Positions 24,115 through 36,754 are shown, counted from the stretch's first letter. The stretch: DNA of 64,000 nt from Astropecten irregularis (GCA_963971285.1 OZ020260.1:13426798-13490797); one strand, 5' to 3'. Translations and numbers: made by a program. The notes: generated by a model from the letters alone, not told the origin.

Positions 24115-24177
24115 AAAAAAATAGTCTCCAGTTATTACACATGCTGCAAATACTGCTTTATATTTCAAATAATCAAC

Positions 24178-24450
24178 CAAGACTTCAACCCTAACCCTCC
24201 TGCATACCACAATCTACCACACAAAGTGTATCCCGTGATAAGAGTGGGTAACTGAATACCACAAAACACCACTCAACTCTAACCCACCACCATACCATAG
24301 TTTACCACACATGGTTTTTCCTGTGGTAAGTGTGGTATCCTGAATACCACAATACACAACAGTGTGGTTTGTGTGGTAGTGCATGGTTTATGATCAAGTC
24401 CCCTTGTGGAGACTGAGGTAGTGTATGGTAAGCAGCTCTTGTATTGGTAG
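24178..24450. repeat. CCACAC-rich repeat, family I, copy 2 (inverted)
   Basis: Reverse complement of 19915-20105, with extra internal CATACCACAATCTACCACAC copies. It probably lies in the RABL6 3' UTR or just after it. Confidence 0.7.
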
Positions 24451-24776
24451 GCACTGCAGAGGGTTAGGGTTAAAGTCCTCCTCAAAGCCAATGGAAAATC
24501 AATGGTGCCATTATTCCCACACCAAATATGATTGACCGCAGTACTTGCCAAATAAAAAAAAAAACAAGACTTATACTTCTCATAATTCTTGCAAAATGCA
24601 GCATGATACAGATATAACTACATCATTGGATGTTTGCATCAAATGTGCGTGAACTGCCAAGTGCATTTCAGTGTGTGTGATCCGTTCGCTGTACGTTTAT
24701 GCCATCATATTTTGCTTTCGCGTTAACATTCAAAGGATGTGCAGATCGGTCGTAAGACTCTTTAAAGCCACTGTCC

Positions 24777-25190
24777 TTAACCCCTTCAGCCCGGGATTAT
24801 TTTTAGCCCTGCTTGTTCCGACCTCATTATCAGCCACCGGTCACAATAGAGGTCAGCTGGCCCGGCTTTGTGTGCAGGGCTTGGCATAAACAATGCAGGC
24901 ACGCATTGGTTGAATAGCACCGCACAAAAGATCGCATTCATGGCGGACTCTAATCCGTTCACGCCCAGATGTTCGGAACTCAGAGATTGCCGTTCTCTCG
25001 AAAATGCAAATTATGGAGGTGAATGTACCACAATGAGCTGATCTTTGTGGACAATAAAGGTTCCCAGAACCTCTTGTTCCAGACAGTACCCCTATTCAAT
25101 GCATTTCAATGGAAATAACAAAGCAATCATGAATATTCTCAGGCCATGACGTGGGGCTGCTATGGATGCTCCCCAGGCTGAAGGGGTTAA
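24777..25190. mobile_element. piggyBac-like MITE with TTAA target duplication
   Basis: TTAA then CCCCTTCAGCCCGGG at the left; CCCAGGCTGAAGGGG then TTAA at the right. TTAA duplication and C-run-starting inverted ends are the hallmark of the piggyBac superfamily. About 406 bp, with no transposase frame. Confidence 0.8.
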
Positions 25191-25390
25191 GAACGTATTC
25201 TGGCCACATAAACTCGAGAATGATCTTGTTCTTAACCTGTTATAATCGCTACAGTGCCAATTATATACCAATCTTTTTGGAACACTTTTCCCCCAGGAAT
25301 CTGGTAATAAAAGCTGTAAATGTAATGGAAATTATTGTGGAAACTACCCATCTTTGTAAAAGTCCGACACTCTATTATACATGTAGGATC

Positions 25391-25532
25391 AGGGGTCGAT
25401 TTCACGAAGCCCTACGAGTGATCATAACTTGAGTTACGAAGGATAACCTGTCTTATCCTACGTAGGGCTGCGATGCATCATAACTCCTACGATTGATAGT
25501 AAGTTACGATGAGTTTGGTGAAATTGACCCCT
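25391..25532. mobile_element. MITE family C, copy 2
   Basis: Ends AGGGGTCGATTTCACGAAGC and TTTGGTGAAATTGACCCCT; self-complementary over most of its length. Confidence 0.85.
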
Positions 25533-26227
25533 GATTCCATTTCGTTCTGCATTTGATACTCAAAACAATGTCCAAGTATTTTTAGTTTTTAATTTTTAAA
25601 AGCTGAGTCGTTTTGTTACTTAAATAAATAAATGTTATTTTGTTGTAGGAAAAATGAAAGTACTGTTAAAAGTTAACTATTTAATGGCCGAATATTAGAG
25701 AAGATCCTTTTGGGTTTTTTTGGCTCCCTAAAAAAATATGAAAAATTGTGTGCTATATTTTATAACTCACACATTGATAGGCTGAATATAAATTATCATA
25801 AGACATTTGCCTTCAAATTGTACCGAGCATTACTTTGTGCTTAAAGATTTTGGTCCCAATATAGGGGGAGGATCTTTTAGTTTTTAGCGGTTTTCATGAA
25901 AGTTGAAAACGAAGGGCTTATAAACTTAATAAGACAAATACTACACCAAAAGTGTGAATTTTTCAAAGTTGCGAACGCACTGTAACAAGTGAATTTTTAA
26001 TAATTTTTTTAAGTTTATTTTTTTTTTAATAATAACTGTTTTAATTTAATTTATTGTTTGTCTCTTGAAGAAACTGCAGGAATATATCCTAAAATTACAC
26101 CAGAAGTTGTTTTTTTATTCTTATTTGATCGTATTGAATTTCATTGGACTAAGTGTATATTTTGATCAAGATTTCATATTGGATGTATCACGTTAAAACT
26201 TAAAGTACACAGTTCATAGGATAATAT

Positions 26228-26585
26228 GCTAGTGATCGATTTTACAAAACACCAAGATTAATCTTAAATGCGAGTCAATCGGCCTTTTCGAAACGGAGGC
26301 TCAGGGTGCGGCACCATTTCATGAAGCCATTCTAAAATAACGGGTATCAAAATAGAAGCTTTTGGCTGCGGTTCGGAAGTAGATTCTCTGGTTTGAAAAG
26401 GAAAACAGAACTTCAGCTTCAATAAAAAACCAAGACCTATATTTTCAGCATGGATGACAGAGTCAGAGCCTCTGCTTCGAAAAGGCCCATATTGCTAGAC
26501 AAAGTGTGATGTCACAATACAAATCACTATGGTGATACTGACAACTCGTCTTAAGATTAATCTTAGTGTTTGATGAAATCCATCA
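26228..26585. mobile_element. MITE family D interrupted by a family H MITE
   Basis: Family D halves (GATTTTACAAAACACCAAGATTAATC left; TTAAGATTAATCTTAGTGTTTGATGAAATC right) are split by a complete family H element at about 26286-26503, with inverted ends GGCCTTTTCGAAAC and CTTCGAAAAGGCC. Confidence 0.75.
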
Positions 26586-27570
26586 CTGAACACTTTGTTT
26601 TTTATGATTTCTAAACAAGCAACATTTCATTTTCTTAAAACTTTAAAACTGCCTTCCTCTAAATATACAGTTGTAGGTGATTGTAATAATGTATAAGGCC
26701 TTCTGAATTTATGATTTTTTCTATAATTATGTGCATAGCATAGCATTCAGGGACTAACAACGGGTTACCCTTCAATGTGCAAAATGTGCACTCAATAATG
26801 CATGGCATTTGCAATGGACTTGTGTTTTTTCAACAAGGGGCAGTTTTTAACGTGTGGTCGGTCTGAATTTGCCATACAAAAGCTTTCAAAATACATGTAC
26901 CTTAAACATTTGACTGGTTCCCCACTTTTAGCCTGTTACCATTGAACACAGACATCTGTAAATCTGTGAACATTTTTGTTTTGGTTTGTTACCAATCCTG
27001 TACTGTACCTTTAATGGTGACCAGTGTGTCCGAGCCTTGTGGGATGGCTCCAGATAAACTACTACATCAGTTCCATGGTAGACTACATAGGTTTCCAGTC
27101 GGCTTTGGCTGTGTCCTTGATCATTCAGCTATGGCTGTTTCCCATATACCTGTGTGTGATTTCAAGCCATAGCCTGTTATTAAAAATGCCCACACACTAA
27201 ATTACACTCAATGAGTAATATCAACTCTAGTATTTGTAAAAAAATTTCTGGTCAATTCTTCCAACTATAGTCACTTTTCTGTCACTTTTTAGCAATTTAT
27301 AAATTGTTGTCAATTTTTTTTACGATTTTTTTTTTTTTTTGTCTTCTCACAAATTGTCCATCAGATTAATGTACATCTTCCCTAAATTGTGTAAATCTTT
27401 TGTTGAACATATAATATAAATTATCAATGCAAAAGCAGATTGTCCGCAGTCATTTGTTTCCTTGAAACTGTTTGATTATGAAAAATATAAATGGGATCAT
27501 TTTGAGTACCGTACACCTAGAAAGAATCTACATTATATGAAATAAAGTTGGCATAATACAATAACAAATG

Positions 27571-27905
27571 AAAGGTAATATCATACTTTGGTTTTTGTCA
27601 AAAAACAAGGAAGATACAGTAACAGCCATCTGTGAAAATGTCAGTCCCATATGGTGCCCACTTTGTGAGAAAACAGTGAAAAATGGTCACAGTATTTTTA
27701 AATCTTTTCACCATTATTTTTTATCTTTAAAAGATCAAAATTGTTTTTGGTCATTGGTTTGACTCTTTTCTGGATAAATACAGTATTTCAGACAGAACAA
27801 TGTTAACGACATGTTTCTACCATCACCATCTTTATACCCTGTAAGTTGGTAAATCTGTGAAGATTTCTGTTTCGGTGTGCTACCAAAGTATGATAGTACC
27901 TTTCA
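27571..27905. mobile_element. MITE family A, copy 4
   Basis: Ends AAAGGTAATATCATACTTTG and CCAAAGTATGATAGTACCTTT; usual inner blocks. Confidence 0.9.
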
Positions 27906-28078
27906 AGTGTAGTTGAAAATAATCAATGTTCATTTACCATTGGCATTAGTTAGGCCAGGACTTGTGGAAGTTGTGTGACCCAGGCTAAGTCTGGTGCCTT
28001 GCAGCTGGGGCCTTAGTTGTGTGTGAAACTGCTCACAAGGCACCTGGCTATTCTGAAACTTCATGGCAAGATAAAAAG

Positions 28079-28206
28079 TTGTATTCTCTGGCTGCGGCTG
28101 GAAATTACGCATGCACCTATGGCAGCCACTAGCCAGTGACTGCAGCGGCTTCTATAGACTTGTGTGTTATTTACGGATGCAGCCAGAGAATTGGGACACA
28201 GCCTTA
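28079..28206. mobile_element. MITE family G (GTGTCCCAA), copy 1
   Basis: CTCTGGCTGCGGCTGG and GCAGCCAGAGAATTGGGACAC face each other around GGCAGCCACTAGCCAGTGAC. Relatives: 50233-50364 and 54477-54600. Confidence 0.65.
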
Positions 28207-29070
28207 TACATCATAAGTGACATAATGCTCCCAGAAACGGAGCAAACTTTTAACATAAAATTAATAGATGTACACGATTAATGTAAAAAACTAAAATGAA
28301 AATGTTTACTATCTGTAAAAAATAAAATCATTGCATTTCATTTTTTTTTCGCAAATTGATGAAAACAAGAATATGTCATCGCCAAACTCTGACACACTGC
28401 CTTTGCATCAAAACCTTACTTGCAAGTGGTTACCTTTATAGCAACAAGTTCAACTGTTCACTGGTTATGCATTTTCAACTCTTCACATCGCATGTTCAAT
28501 TGTAGCTGTAGTTTTTGTAGCCCAAAAGCTGTACTGAAATGTTGGAAAAAGACAAGATTTTCCCACATCAGTGTAACAAAATTCCCTCAACAAGCATTTT
28601 TTTCATTATTTGACCCAAAATGAGTCAAAAATGTTTAACAAGCAGAAACAGTTAAAAACCTTCCTTTTGTGTGTAAAAAACCCCCCAGAAAACCACTTTG
28701 TGCATTTTGAAGCCTTTGCCATATAATATTCTTGGTATTTTCAAGTCAAATTTTGCCCATCAGGGTCTGAAAATATAAAAAATCACGATCCAGATGTAGA
28801 TTTTTATAAGCTTGTAAAACAATCTGAAGCTGAAAAAATTAATACAACTAATTCCCTGCCAACCTCCATGAAAAAAAAAAAGTATCCAAAAATCTGCACG
28901 TCTCGTAAAAATTACAGCACTATTGACTAACTCCTTAATAATATAATCCTTTTGGACTTTTGAAATTATCATTGCCACAAAAAAAATTCAAGTTGTAAAA
29001 ACTAAAATCGCTAAGCATATTAAATTGATACGACATGGGATAGGTGTTGAAAATATGCGTACTAAAAAGC

Positions 29071-29305
29071 AGGGGCCAGTTTCATAGAGCTGCTTAGCAC
29101 AAAAATTCGCTAAGCATGACATTTCTGTCTTACAGGGTTAACAACCAAATTTCCATGTGTTGTGTATCACTTGTGATTGTTCTTTGGCTGTTGTTCGCTG
29201 ACCATGAATATCAAATGGAATTTTCAATGGTGTTTTGTTTTATTGGGCAAGCTATTTTTGTGCTAAGCAATTTTTTGTGCTAAGCAGCTCTGTGAAATTG
29301 TCCCC
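29071..29305. mobile_element. MITE family B, short subfamily
   Basis: AGGGGCCAGTTTCATAGAGC left, GTGAAATTGTCCCC right, close to copies 5161 and 54141. Confidence 0.85.
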
Positions 29306-29611
29306 GGATATGTGTAAATTTGTTTTAATAGCTGTCCAGGTCAGTTGCATTTTTTTTTAAGTACTAACGTTTTGATGAGAGGTAAAGAGATGGTACGCTA
29401 TTGTTTTCAAAATGATCTTTTTCAATCAGTGGATGAAATAATTATTAATCAGTTTTTAAAAGCAAGGTGATAAAAAAATGTCAATATGTAAATAATTGTA
29501 AACCTTAATATAATGATACATTGTGTACGATAGCCGTTCATTGGATGAAAAAGAAGTGAAATAAAGAGTTACACCCCCGAGACAGTACAATGAATGCGTC
29601 TTGTTTAAAAT

Positions 29612-30005
29612 TATTGAAAGGTGAACAAAGAAACATTGACTAGGGTGGGATTCGAACCTGCAACCCCCGGAATGCTGTACCGGTTGCTCTACAAACGGAG
29701 CTGTCCAGCGTTATGCATAGCTGCCAACCATTCCTGTTGTGGAGGGATCATTTCTCTTTTTTGGCAAAATATTTTCACTTTTTACAATTTAAGCTCTTGA
29801 CAACAGATTCAAATTTTTGGCTTGGAAATGCACATGTATTACTATGTAGTGTGCTCTGTGATTCCTCTTTTTTAAGCAGAAGTATTCCTAATTTCCTTTA
29901 AGATAGGTTGGTAGCTATGCCTATGTTGGTGGTGTCCCAAATTATCAATCATCTTTATCAATTTGAAAGTTAGAAGCCATGAAACCACTCGCATACCACT
30001 ATATC
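29612..30005 (-). mobile_element. tRNA-derived SINE split by a small MITE
   Basis: SINE tail and tRNA-like part at 29612-29706, head at about 29920-30005. Between them, about 29711-29917, lies an element with inverted ends AGCTGCCAACC and GGTTGGTAGCT. Confidence 0.75.
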
Positions 30006-30609
30006 CCAAGGATCATTTAAGATACGCGCAACAATATCAATGCTGCAAACCTGTTGAAAATCAATCGTACATACCATGTTAATACAGTTCTTGTGGGGAC
30101 AGTAGAACCCATATAAACCACTGTCACACGCACATTTTGTGGGGCCAAATCTCTATAGAACAGGCCCTTAGCAAAAATGTGCATTCATCAAATCAGTTGT
30201 ATAAAATATATTACTGGAATGCAACTTTCATCAATAAGCTCAACTAAAATGTCATTACACTCAAATATGTTTTTCATTAGAATCAAAATACACTTTTTAA
30301 TTTGTACAAACCTTAATTAGTTTAAATAATAAATTTCCATTATTAAAGAGTATGAAAAAATTGATGACATAATTTCATAGTAATAATATTCTCATTACAC
30401 TGTATTTATAATATAATAACACTGTGCGCTTCTGTCATATTTGTAAAGTAATCTACTTAATATAGAATCAGGTTTGAAATTGTTTGTGCAGTTCTCGCTT
30501 AAAATCGACGAGGTTTAGAGGCTTGTGCTAGTACAACTGAAGTAAAATGCTTGATACACATTCCCTGCAAATGACATCATCAGACGGCCATCTTGGAAAT
30601 CACACAATG

Positions 30610-30862
30610 GGGCCTTTACAAAAATGAGGCTTGAGGCTAGGTTTGGGATATTTTTGGTATCACCATTTTGTGTCTTAAATGAAATGAAGGGCATGAGATA
30701 CATGGTGAAGCTGTACTGGAGCCTTTCTTCGGCTTCGTCATGTGGCCCAATCCCTCCAATTGTTTTTGTTGTTGTTGTTGTTGTTGTTTTTTGGAAGGGA
30801 GGGCCTCAATTGGCAGTGGAGAAGTAATTCCCAAGCCTAGCCTCAAGCCTGGTTTTGTAAAT
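30610..30862. mobile_element. MITE with about 35-bp inverted ends
   Basis: Left ACAAAAATGAGGCTTGAGGC, TAGGTTTGGG; right CCCAAGCCTAGCCTCAAGCC, TGGTTTTGT. The centre includes a (TTG)n run at 30767-30791. Confidence 0.75.
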
Positions 30863-31409
30863 GCCCTATGTATGCACGGACTATAGAGAACCATAAATAA
30901 AATTGATAAATGCAAAAAGGGCTGATTTTTCCAGCAACACAGCAAGGCAATGCGGCACTTTCACAACACAGCAAATGACCACAACCTCAAACTTGAGTTC
31001 AAGTCTAGCGCAGGAGCTGTTTTCGCTGGATGTAGGTATGCAAATGAAGGTTCATGAATATTCATTTCCACCCTGAAAAGGACTTAGAAGTCAAACAAAG
31101 GTAAGAATGTGCACTTCATCCGATTGCCTCTTGTTGTAAAATTCATCACTATGTGGTTATGAATTATCCCTAAAGTACATCATAATACTTGTGCACATGA
31201 ATACACAGTGCAACCTACTATAATTATCATGAAAAGAAACGACTGAACAAAAATTGTTTCAAAACTTGAAAATGATTTGATTACCTGATTACCCTTAACT
31301 TGTAAGAAAATTAATATTAATAAAAAAGGGTACTGATTCGCAGTAAAAAAGATTGGATTTCAAATAATTTTAATAGGGAGACAAACTTTAAAGCTGATTA
31401 GGACCAGCC

Positions 31410-31625
31410 ACTGTAAAACCAGGCCAGGCCTGGGCTTTGCCAGGGCTCTTGGGCTTCTATAACCCCCAGCCTTGAACTATCAACTTCAAGCCCCAGCTGT
31501 GTCCTGGATCATAGTTGAAAAGCCTGGCCAGGCCTGGGCTTTGCCTGGGCTCTTGGGCTTCTATAAACCCCAGCCTTGAACTATCAACTTCAAGCCCCTG
31601 CTGTGTCCTGGATCATAGTTGGCAC
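31410..31625. repeat. tandem duplication, unit about 109 bp
   Basis: CCAGGCCTGGGCTTTGCC to CTGTGTCCTGGATCATAGTTG occurs twice in direct order with few differences. The lone relatives further right (CAGGCTTGATT, AGGCCCAGTCTTGGCC) may be a decayed third unit. Confidence 0.8.
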
Positions 31626-32067
31626 TAACCTGATTGACAGATTGAGTCCACACTGATCATGGACAGTATCCAGAAGCCAGGCTTGATTGATTTTAAGCAG
31701 CTCTATTGTAGTGAAGTTCAGGGCTGACAGGAGGATTTTAGGCCTGATGAAGGCCCAGTCTTGGCCTGGTTTTTCAGTGGCCAGGCCCGACCAGCATTAA
31801 AGTTTCTTCCCTTACTCTTAATAACTGGCCGGTGTTAACCTTTTTCTAACTAAAAGTGAAAAAAAGTAATTACTTCAGCAGTCCCTCACATATAAAATTA
31901 AATACAATTTACCATCCAAATATAATTATCAGTACAGCAATTTACAACCTTCTCTGTACATAATTCCTAGCTTAAAAAAGTGTGCCCAAACTAATGTCCA
32001 AGACCTCACTCAGGCCGGTGTCTGGAAGCCTGAAATATCAAAAATACTCTACAAAAAAAACCAGACC

Positions 32068-32202
32068 AGGGGTCGATTTCGCGATGCCCTATGATCGATT
32101 GTAACTAAAGTTATCAAGCATAACCCATCGTATCCTACGTACAATGCATCATACGTCCTAAGATTGATAGTAATTTACGATGAGTTTTGTGAAATCGACC
32201 CA
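32068..32202. mobile_element. MITE family C, copy 3
   Basis: Ends AGGGGTCGATTTCGCGATGC and TTTTGTGAAATCGACCC, about 290 bp past the GCLM stop on its transcribed side. Confidence 0.8.
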
Positions 32203-32491
32203 TGGATCATATTTTCTTTTAACAATTGAAACATTTGGCAGTACATGACATCTATAAGACTCTCGGTCTCCCAAAGATATCAGTCATTTTGTGGCTTGTG
32301 GTGCATTATATTCCAAAACTGGCTTTCTAAGAAAAAACTAGGCGAGCTTTTCTTGACATGAGTGACTGGTTACTAGCTAAAATTCCATAGATCCCAAAAT
32401 GCTCATATTTTTTCACTGGTCCTCTCCTCCACGTCCGTCCAAGCTAACCTGATGAATGATGACCCCTCTACCTTATCGATCGCAGTCTGCT

Positions 32492-35400
32492 CTAGCTGAG
32501 TGGTAAGACCCTCTGGGCTCGGACTATGTAGCCCTTGGTGGTGATGATACCCCTGTTCTTGATGAGGGCAGTGTAGCGGAGGACCCATGAGGGGTGCCAG
32601 CTTGCCGAGTCGGCGTATTCTGGGTAGTAGCTGCATAGAGCCTCTTGGAAGACGTCTGGAGGAAGGATATCTGAAAATACGACATTAATGAGGGTTAAAA
32701 GTTATTTCGTGACAGACTCAGAAATGAAAAAACTCTTTCCAAAATCTGGCTTTGGTTCATTTTCATAAAAATTAACCTAGCTTTCACTGAATTGGCTAGC
32801 AAGCAGAGTTTATAACAAGTGTTGCAGCGCTCATACTCAGTTGACCTCATAGCACGGAGGGAATGACCTCACTGCACCGAGGCAATGACCTCACAGCACC
32901 GAGGCAGTGACCTCATAGCACTGAGGCAATGACCTCACAGCACAAAGGCGATGACCTCATATCATTGAGGCAATGACCTCATAGCATTAAGACAATGACC
33001 TCACAGCACTGAGGCAATGACCATACAACTGAGGCAATGATACGCGTGCCTCTCAAGTCACCAAACATTTTCAGAGGATTCCGTTTGGCAGATTATTATC
33101 GCCACTCCCTGACATCTCAGCCTGACAGAGACAGCCAACTTGAAAACTCTCTTAAGGTCAGCCAAAGTAAAAAACGACTAGAAAACAGGAAGGATGCGGG
33201 GAAGCTGGGAGTGTGGGAGGTTGGAAGTGGTGTCAAGGAGGTTGTAGTCTCACCACTGGGGTCCGAGTGCGAGATAAGTTGTATCGTGTTCTCATTAGCA
33301 AACTCCTTGAGAGCTGGTGGGATAACGCAGCAGGAGGCCTGATTCATCTGATTGGTCGTGGGCTTGACCTGATGGAAAGAGGTTAGACCAAATGAAACAT
33401 TGTGAACTTTGCATTTTTCAGCTAAAATATAACTAACGTAAAGGGCTGATGATACAATGGTGCTAGGTTTACTATAGAATTAACAGTAGATTTAATATAC
33501 ATTGCACAAAGTTTACGGCACACTTTATTGCATTTCTACTTTAATACAGGGGCACTGTGGAACTCAGCAGGCTTCTAATACTACACAAGGGACTGATGGG
33601 AGCTCATAAATTTCTATTACAACTCAAAGCAGGTTTACTGTGCAATAGGCCTTATTCATTGGCACATCCATCTTGTCACCTTCTTTGTATACCCGTTGGA
33701 AAAGATGACACCAATTCTAAAACGAAAATGGGTACCAGACTACTTTGAATCCAAGCCTCAGCTTGATTGCACTGCTTTGAATGTAGGATGGATGCACCGT
33801 GACTAAGGCCTGTGGAGTTAGGATCACTATACAACATGTTGCAGGTTTACCATTTGCTGTGCAATAGAGCTAGAATTACTATACAACTCGGTCAATATTT
33901 GTCTATTGAACAATTGAACCAACCTGAGCCCAAGAGTGCAACTTTTTCAGCATGTTAAGGTCCAGATCACAAACTCCCAATGTTCTTATTGTATCTTGCT
34001 TGACCAGGCTCTCTAGCTCCAACCAGACCGGCTTGTAATGCTCAATGGTCAGTTCCTCATCAAATGGTCTGGTCGGCATGGAGAGAAGAACACCGTCCAC
34101 CTTGCTGACCTCGAGCTCTTTCAGGGCTGTGAATCAGGAAAACAAAGCGCCATCTTCGTGAGTGGGTCATCAGTGAAAAAGATTAACAATGGTCTGTTGG
34201 TGTGAGGTCAGTGTTAATATAAGAGAGCACACAATTCACAAGTGGAACATAAGGTGGGGCTGATATTGTCATTTGCACGATGGCAATGGGAGACTTTGGA
34301 GAATCAGTCTTCAAGTCAACAGCGCACGCGCACGCAATTGTTGTTTTGCGCCTGCGCTGTTGTGGGTCCGCGTGCGCTGTTGACTTGAAGACCGATTCTC
34401 CAAGTCTCACATTACAATTTGGTTTACCTCCGTTAATGATAGTACCCTATACATGCAGGGGTCAAAATTAACAGTGGTCTGCTCGGCTCGGGCCACCAAA
34501 AACAATCATCGGGCCACTGATTTGAGGATAACAGTGGTCCGCTGGCCAAGGGCAAACAAAAACAGTCACCAGGCCATTGATTTGAGGAAAACAGTGGTCC
34601 ACTGGCCCGAGGGCCACCAAAACAATCATTGGGCCACTGATTTGAGGAACAATGCCAGTGCAGTGCGCTGTCCATTGGCCATGCAGGCCACCAAGAGACT
34701 GAAGTTTATTTCGACCCTGACATGGTGGTGCCACTTACACATCGCGACAGCTTGCGACGCCATCCCGAGTTCGGCATTGCTCAGCATCAGCTTGAGGGTG
34801 ATCTTGACCCCATCGGGGCTGTCGCAGCCGCTGGACTCTATCCTGGGCCCCAGTACGGAGAACATCACTTCTTCATTCATGTTCTTGGTGATCACATCTT
34901 GGGTCGGGGAAATGGAGGGTGAGTTGGGGAGTGCATTGCTGAAGGCCAACTTGATCTGGTGCAACAAACGAAAATGAGAGATAGGGTTGAAGAATCAAAG
35001 AGCTTCTGACAAAAATTGCTGTATGTTTTGAGGAGACCATAGTTTTTAGAAAATGGATAAAACAGTAAAAGCATCTAGCTATCCCTTATTTTCTGTCAAG
35101 TTTCTACAAAATTGACAACCCTTTAGAACAAATTTACTTTGGTCATCAAAATAACTAATAATGGAAACTGACCGGATTCATTTTAAGTTATTGAAAGATG
35201 CAAACAAAGAACAATTGAATGGTGTAGAATTCGAACCTGTGACCTCCGGGGCAATACCGTACCAGCACAAAATACCAATTGAGTTATCCAGCTATAGGTA
35301 TATCACAAATAGCAACCACTATGAATTATGGGATTAAACAGGGGTCGATAGGGCGCCACCACATGTTCACTTTTGGACAGTCCAAGTGAAATTCTCTTTG

Positions 35401-35638
35401 AGCACTTTGTTCCTGAACTTGCAGTTTGACCCAGATGTATCCCACAATGCTTTGCGAAAGCGCCCCCTCTTGGTGAAAATGCTACTTGCGATACATGTAT
35501 ATCTATATCAGCCAACCGTACCTCATCTGTTGACGTCTTTGGAATTGATTTCTTCAGATTGTGGTAGTTGAGAATATTTCCCGGGCTGATGTACATCACC
35601 GATGCTCTTGGAAATCTGGCAGGGCCTTCACTTCCCAT
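32492..35638 (-). CDS. GCLM: glutamate-cysteine ligase modifier subunit, complete, 5 coding exons
   Basis: Regulatory subunit of glutamate-cysteine ligase, the first and limiting enzyme of cytosolic glutathione synthesis. It is an aldo-keto-reductase-fold protein that lowers the catalytic subunit's sensitivity to feedback. Exons: 35522-35638, 34739-34955, 33924-34126, 33254-33368, 32492-32670. They total 831 nt, or 276 residues (human 274). Family landmarks: YISPGNILNYHNLKK near the N-terminus, KVDGVLLSMP, YKPVWLELESLVKQDTIRTLGVCDLD, NQMNQASCCVIPPALKEFA, IQLISHSDP, and a C-terminus with WVLRYTALIKNRGIITTKGY. Phases 0, 1, 0 and 1 connect without conflict. The last intron carries a 22-bp minisatellite and intron 2 carries a palindromic MITE and a 60-bp tandem repeat. 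A strong splice donor at 36503 might belong to a noncoding first exon. Confidence 0.96.
32838..33045. repeat. 22-bp minisatellite, unit GAGGCAATGACCTCAYAGCACY
   Basis: About nine copies in the last GCLM intron. The core RAGGCAATGACC is shared with the 21-bp arrays in RABL6 and the multi-domain SOUL gene. Confidence 0.88.
34284..34414. mobile_element. palindromic MITE, family E, copy 2
   Basis: Arms CAATGGGAGACTTTGGAGAA and TTCTCCAAGTCTCACATT around GCGCACGCGCACGC. It lies in a GCLM intron. Confidence 0.85.
34470..34655. repeat. 60-bp tandem repeat, about three copies
   Basis: ACAGTGGTCYGCTSGSC...GGGCCACCAAAAACAATCA starts at 34471, 34531 and 34591. It lies in GCLM intron 2, beside exon 2. 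Confidence 0.85.
35165..35305 (-). mobile_element. tRNA-derived SINE, degenerate
   Basis: GGAAACTGACCGGATTC tail, AGAATTCGAACCTGTGACC B box and CAATTGAGTTATCCAGC A box on the minus strand. It lies in GCLM intron 1. Confidence 0.75.
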
Positions 35639-36503
35639 CTTGAATCCACAAAATACTTCCCTCGATAGTCGATGACCAGAAATATGAACTCAAGTAAACA
35701 ACCAAAAAAATGACGAGAGGTAAACATGTAAGGAAATCAATCGAGACATAAATTTTTAAAAATCAAAAGGAGAGTAGGCCTAATGGTTTTAACGGCATTC
35801 CTGGAGATTAGTGCCCTCTGCTGAGTGCTGGTTAGCTGGTACCCAGACAACAGATGAAGAGTCATATTTTGAGTAAGTTTACTGTAGGAGCTGGGTACCA
35901 GCTAGTCCCTGGTGGGATGTTCGGCGTTAGACTAGAGCTCCTTTTTAACAATTTTTGACTTCATCGGTCGCACTACACCAATGAATGAGGTCAAAAATCA
36001 TTAAAAACGGCCCAGTTATTGGGACTAGGTATCAGCTATACCAGAGTGGACTAATCTTCAGGAATGCCTGGTTCAGCACCTCGTACCCACAGCCTACAGG
36101 GAAAGAAATATATTTAAAAAAAAAATATTCCCGAAAAGGATGCAATATACACATCAATGAGATCAACATGAAATCATTTCCACAACAAACATATTTTGTT
36201 TTCCAGGCCTATTCACCCCACCAGCACTTTCCTAATCATGTCTGTATGGTCACTACATTCTAAACCTATGTGGAAACCACGGGAAAACATAGCTCAATTT
36301 GACATTTTCACATTTTTGCAAGTGCAAGAACATGGAACATCGAACAAGTGGCACATTACACTGCACAGCAAGCAGGCAGTTACGTGTTAACTTTCAAGTT
36401 CTAGCGAAATCACCTTTGAACAACGTGTAGGCCTAATTACAATACTAAATTATATCTAAAAGCTGGTAACTTACACAAAGATATCCACATACATGTACTT
36501 ACC

Positions 36504-36754
36504 TTTTGAGGTACAGTGAAAATGACAGACTGCGACGAAACGCTTGGTATTTCTGGACCCGAATTTGGCGTGTTTACTTTATACTTGACATGCAGTTTCA
36601 ACACACTCAACGTGAGTCTGCAGTTTTCACAAACGTAAACTTGTTGAAGTCCTTTTGCATTTGTGATCCTTCGGCATTTAATTCCCCCACCCATAAGCTT
36701 CCCAAAATCCCCATGATACAATGAGAATAATGCAACGTTTGGTAACAAACGCAA
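36504..36754 (-). other. candidate exon of unknown gene, or 5' exon of GCLM
   Basis: An open frame from an ATG at 36754 (MRLLPNVALF) runs into a strong donor, AAAAG|GTAAGTAC, whose exon end is at 36503. The peptide contains ITNAKGLQQVYVCENC and SVSSQSVIFTVPQK, which I do not recognise. It lies about 870 bases upstream of the GCLM ATG on the same strand, so a GCLM leader exon is the simplest alternative. Confidence 0.25.

Larger units (their letters stand above)
24115..32491. other. repeat-rich gap between RABL6 and GCLM stops
   Basis: Two convergent 3' ends face this 8.4 kb. I find no exon with family similarity on either strand. It holds the 3' UTRs, whose poly-A sites are not decided, and the listed repeats. 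The sequence between them is plain AT-rich DNA. Confidence 0.7.

Noticed and set aside
34453-34977. 174-codon plus-strand frame
   Set aside because: Antisense to GCLM exon 2 and running through a 60-bp tandem repeat.
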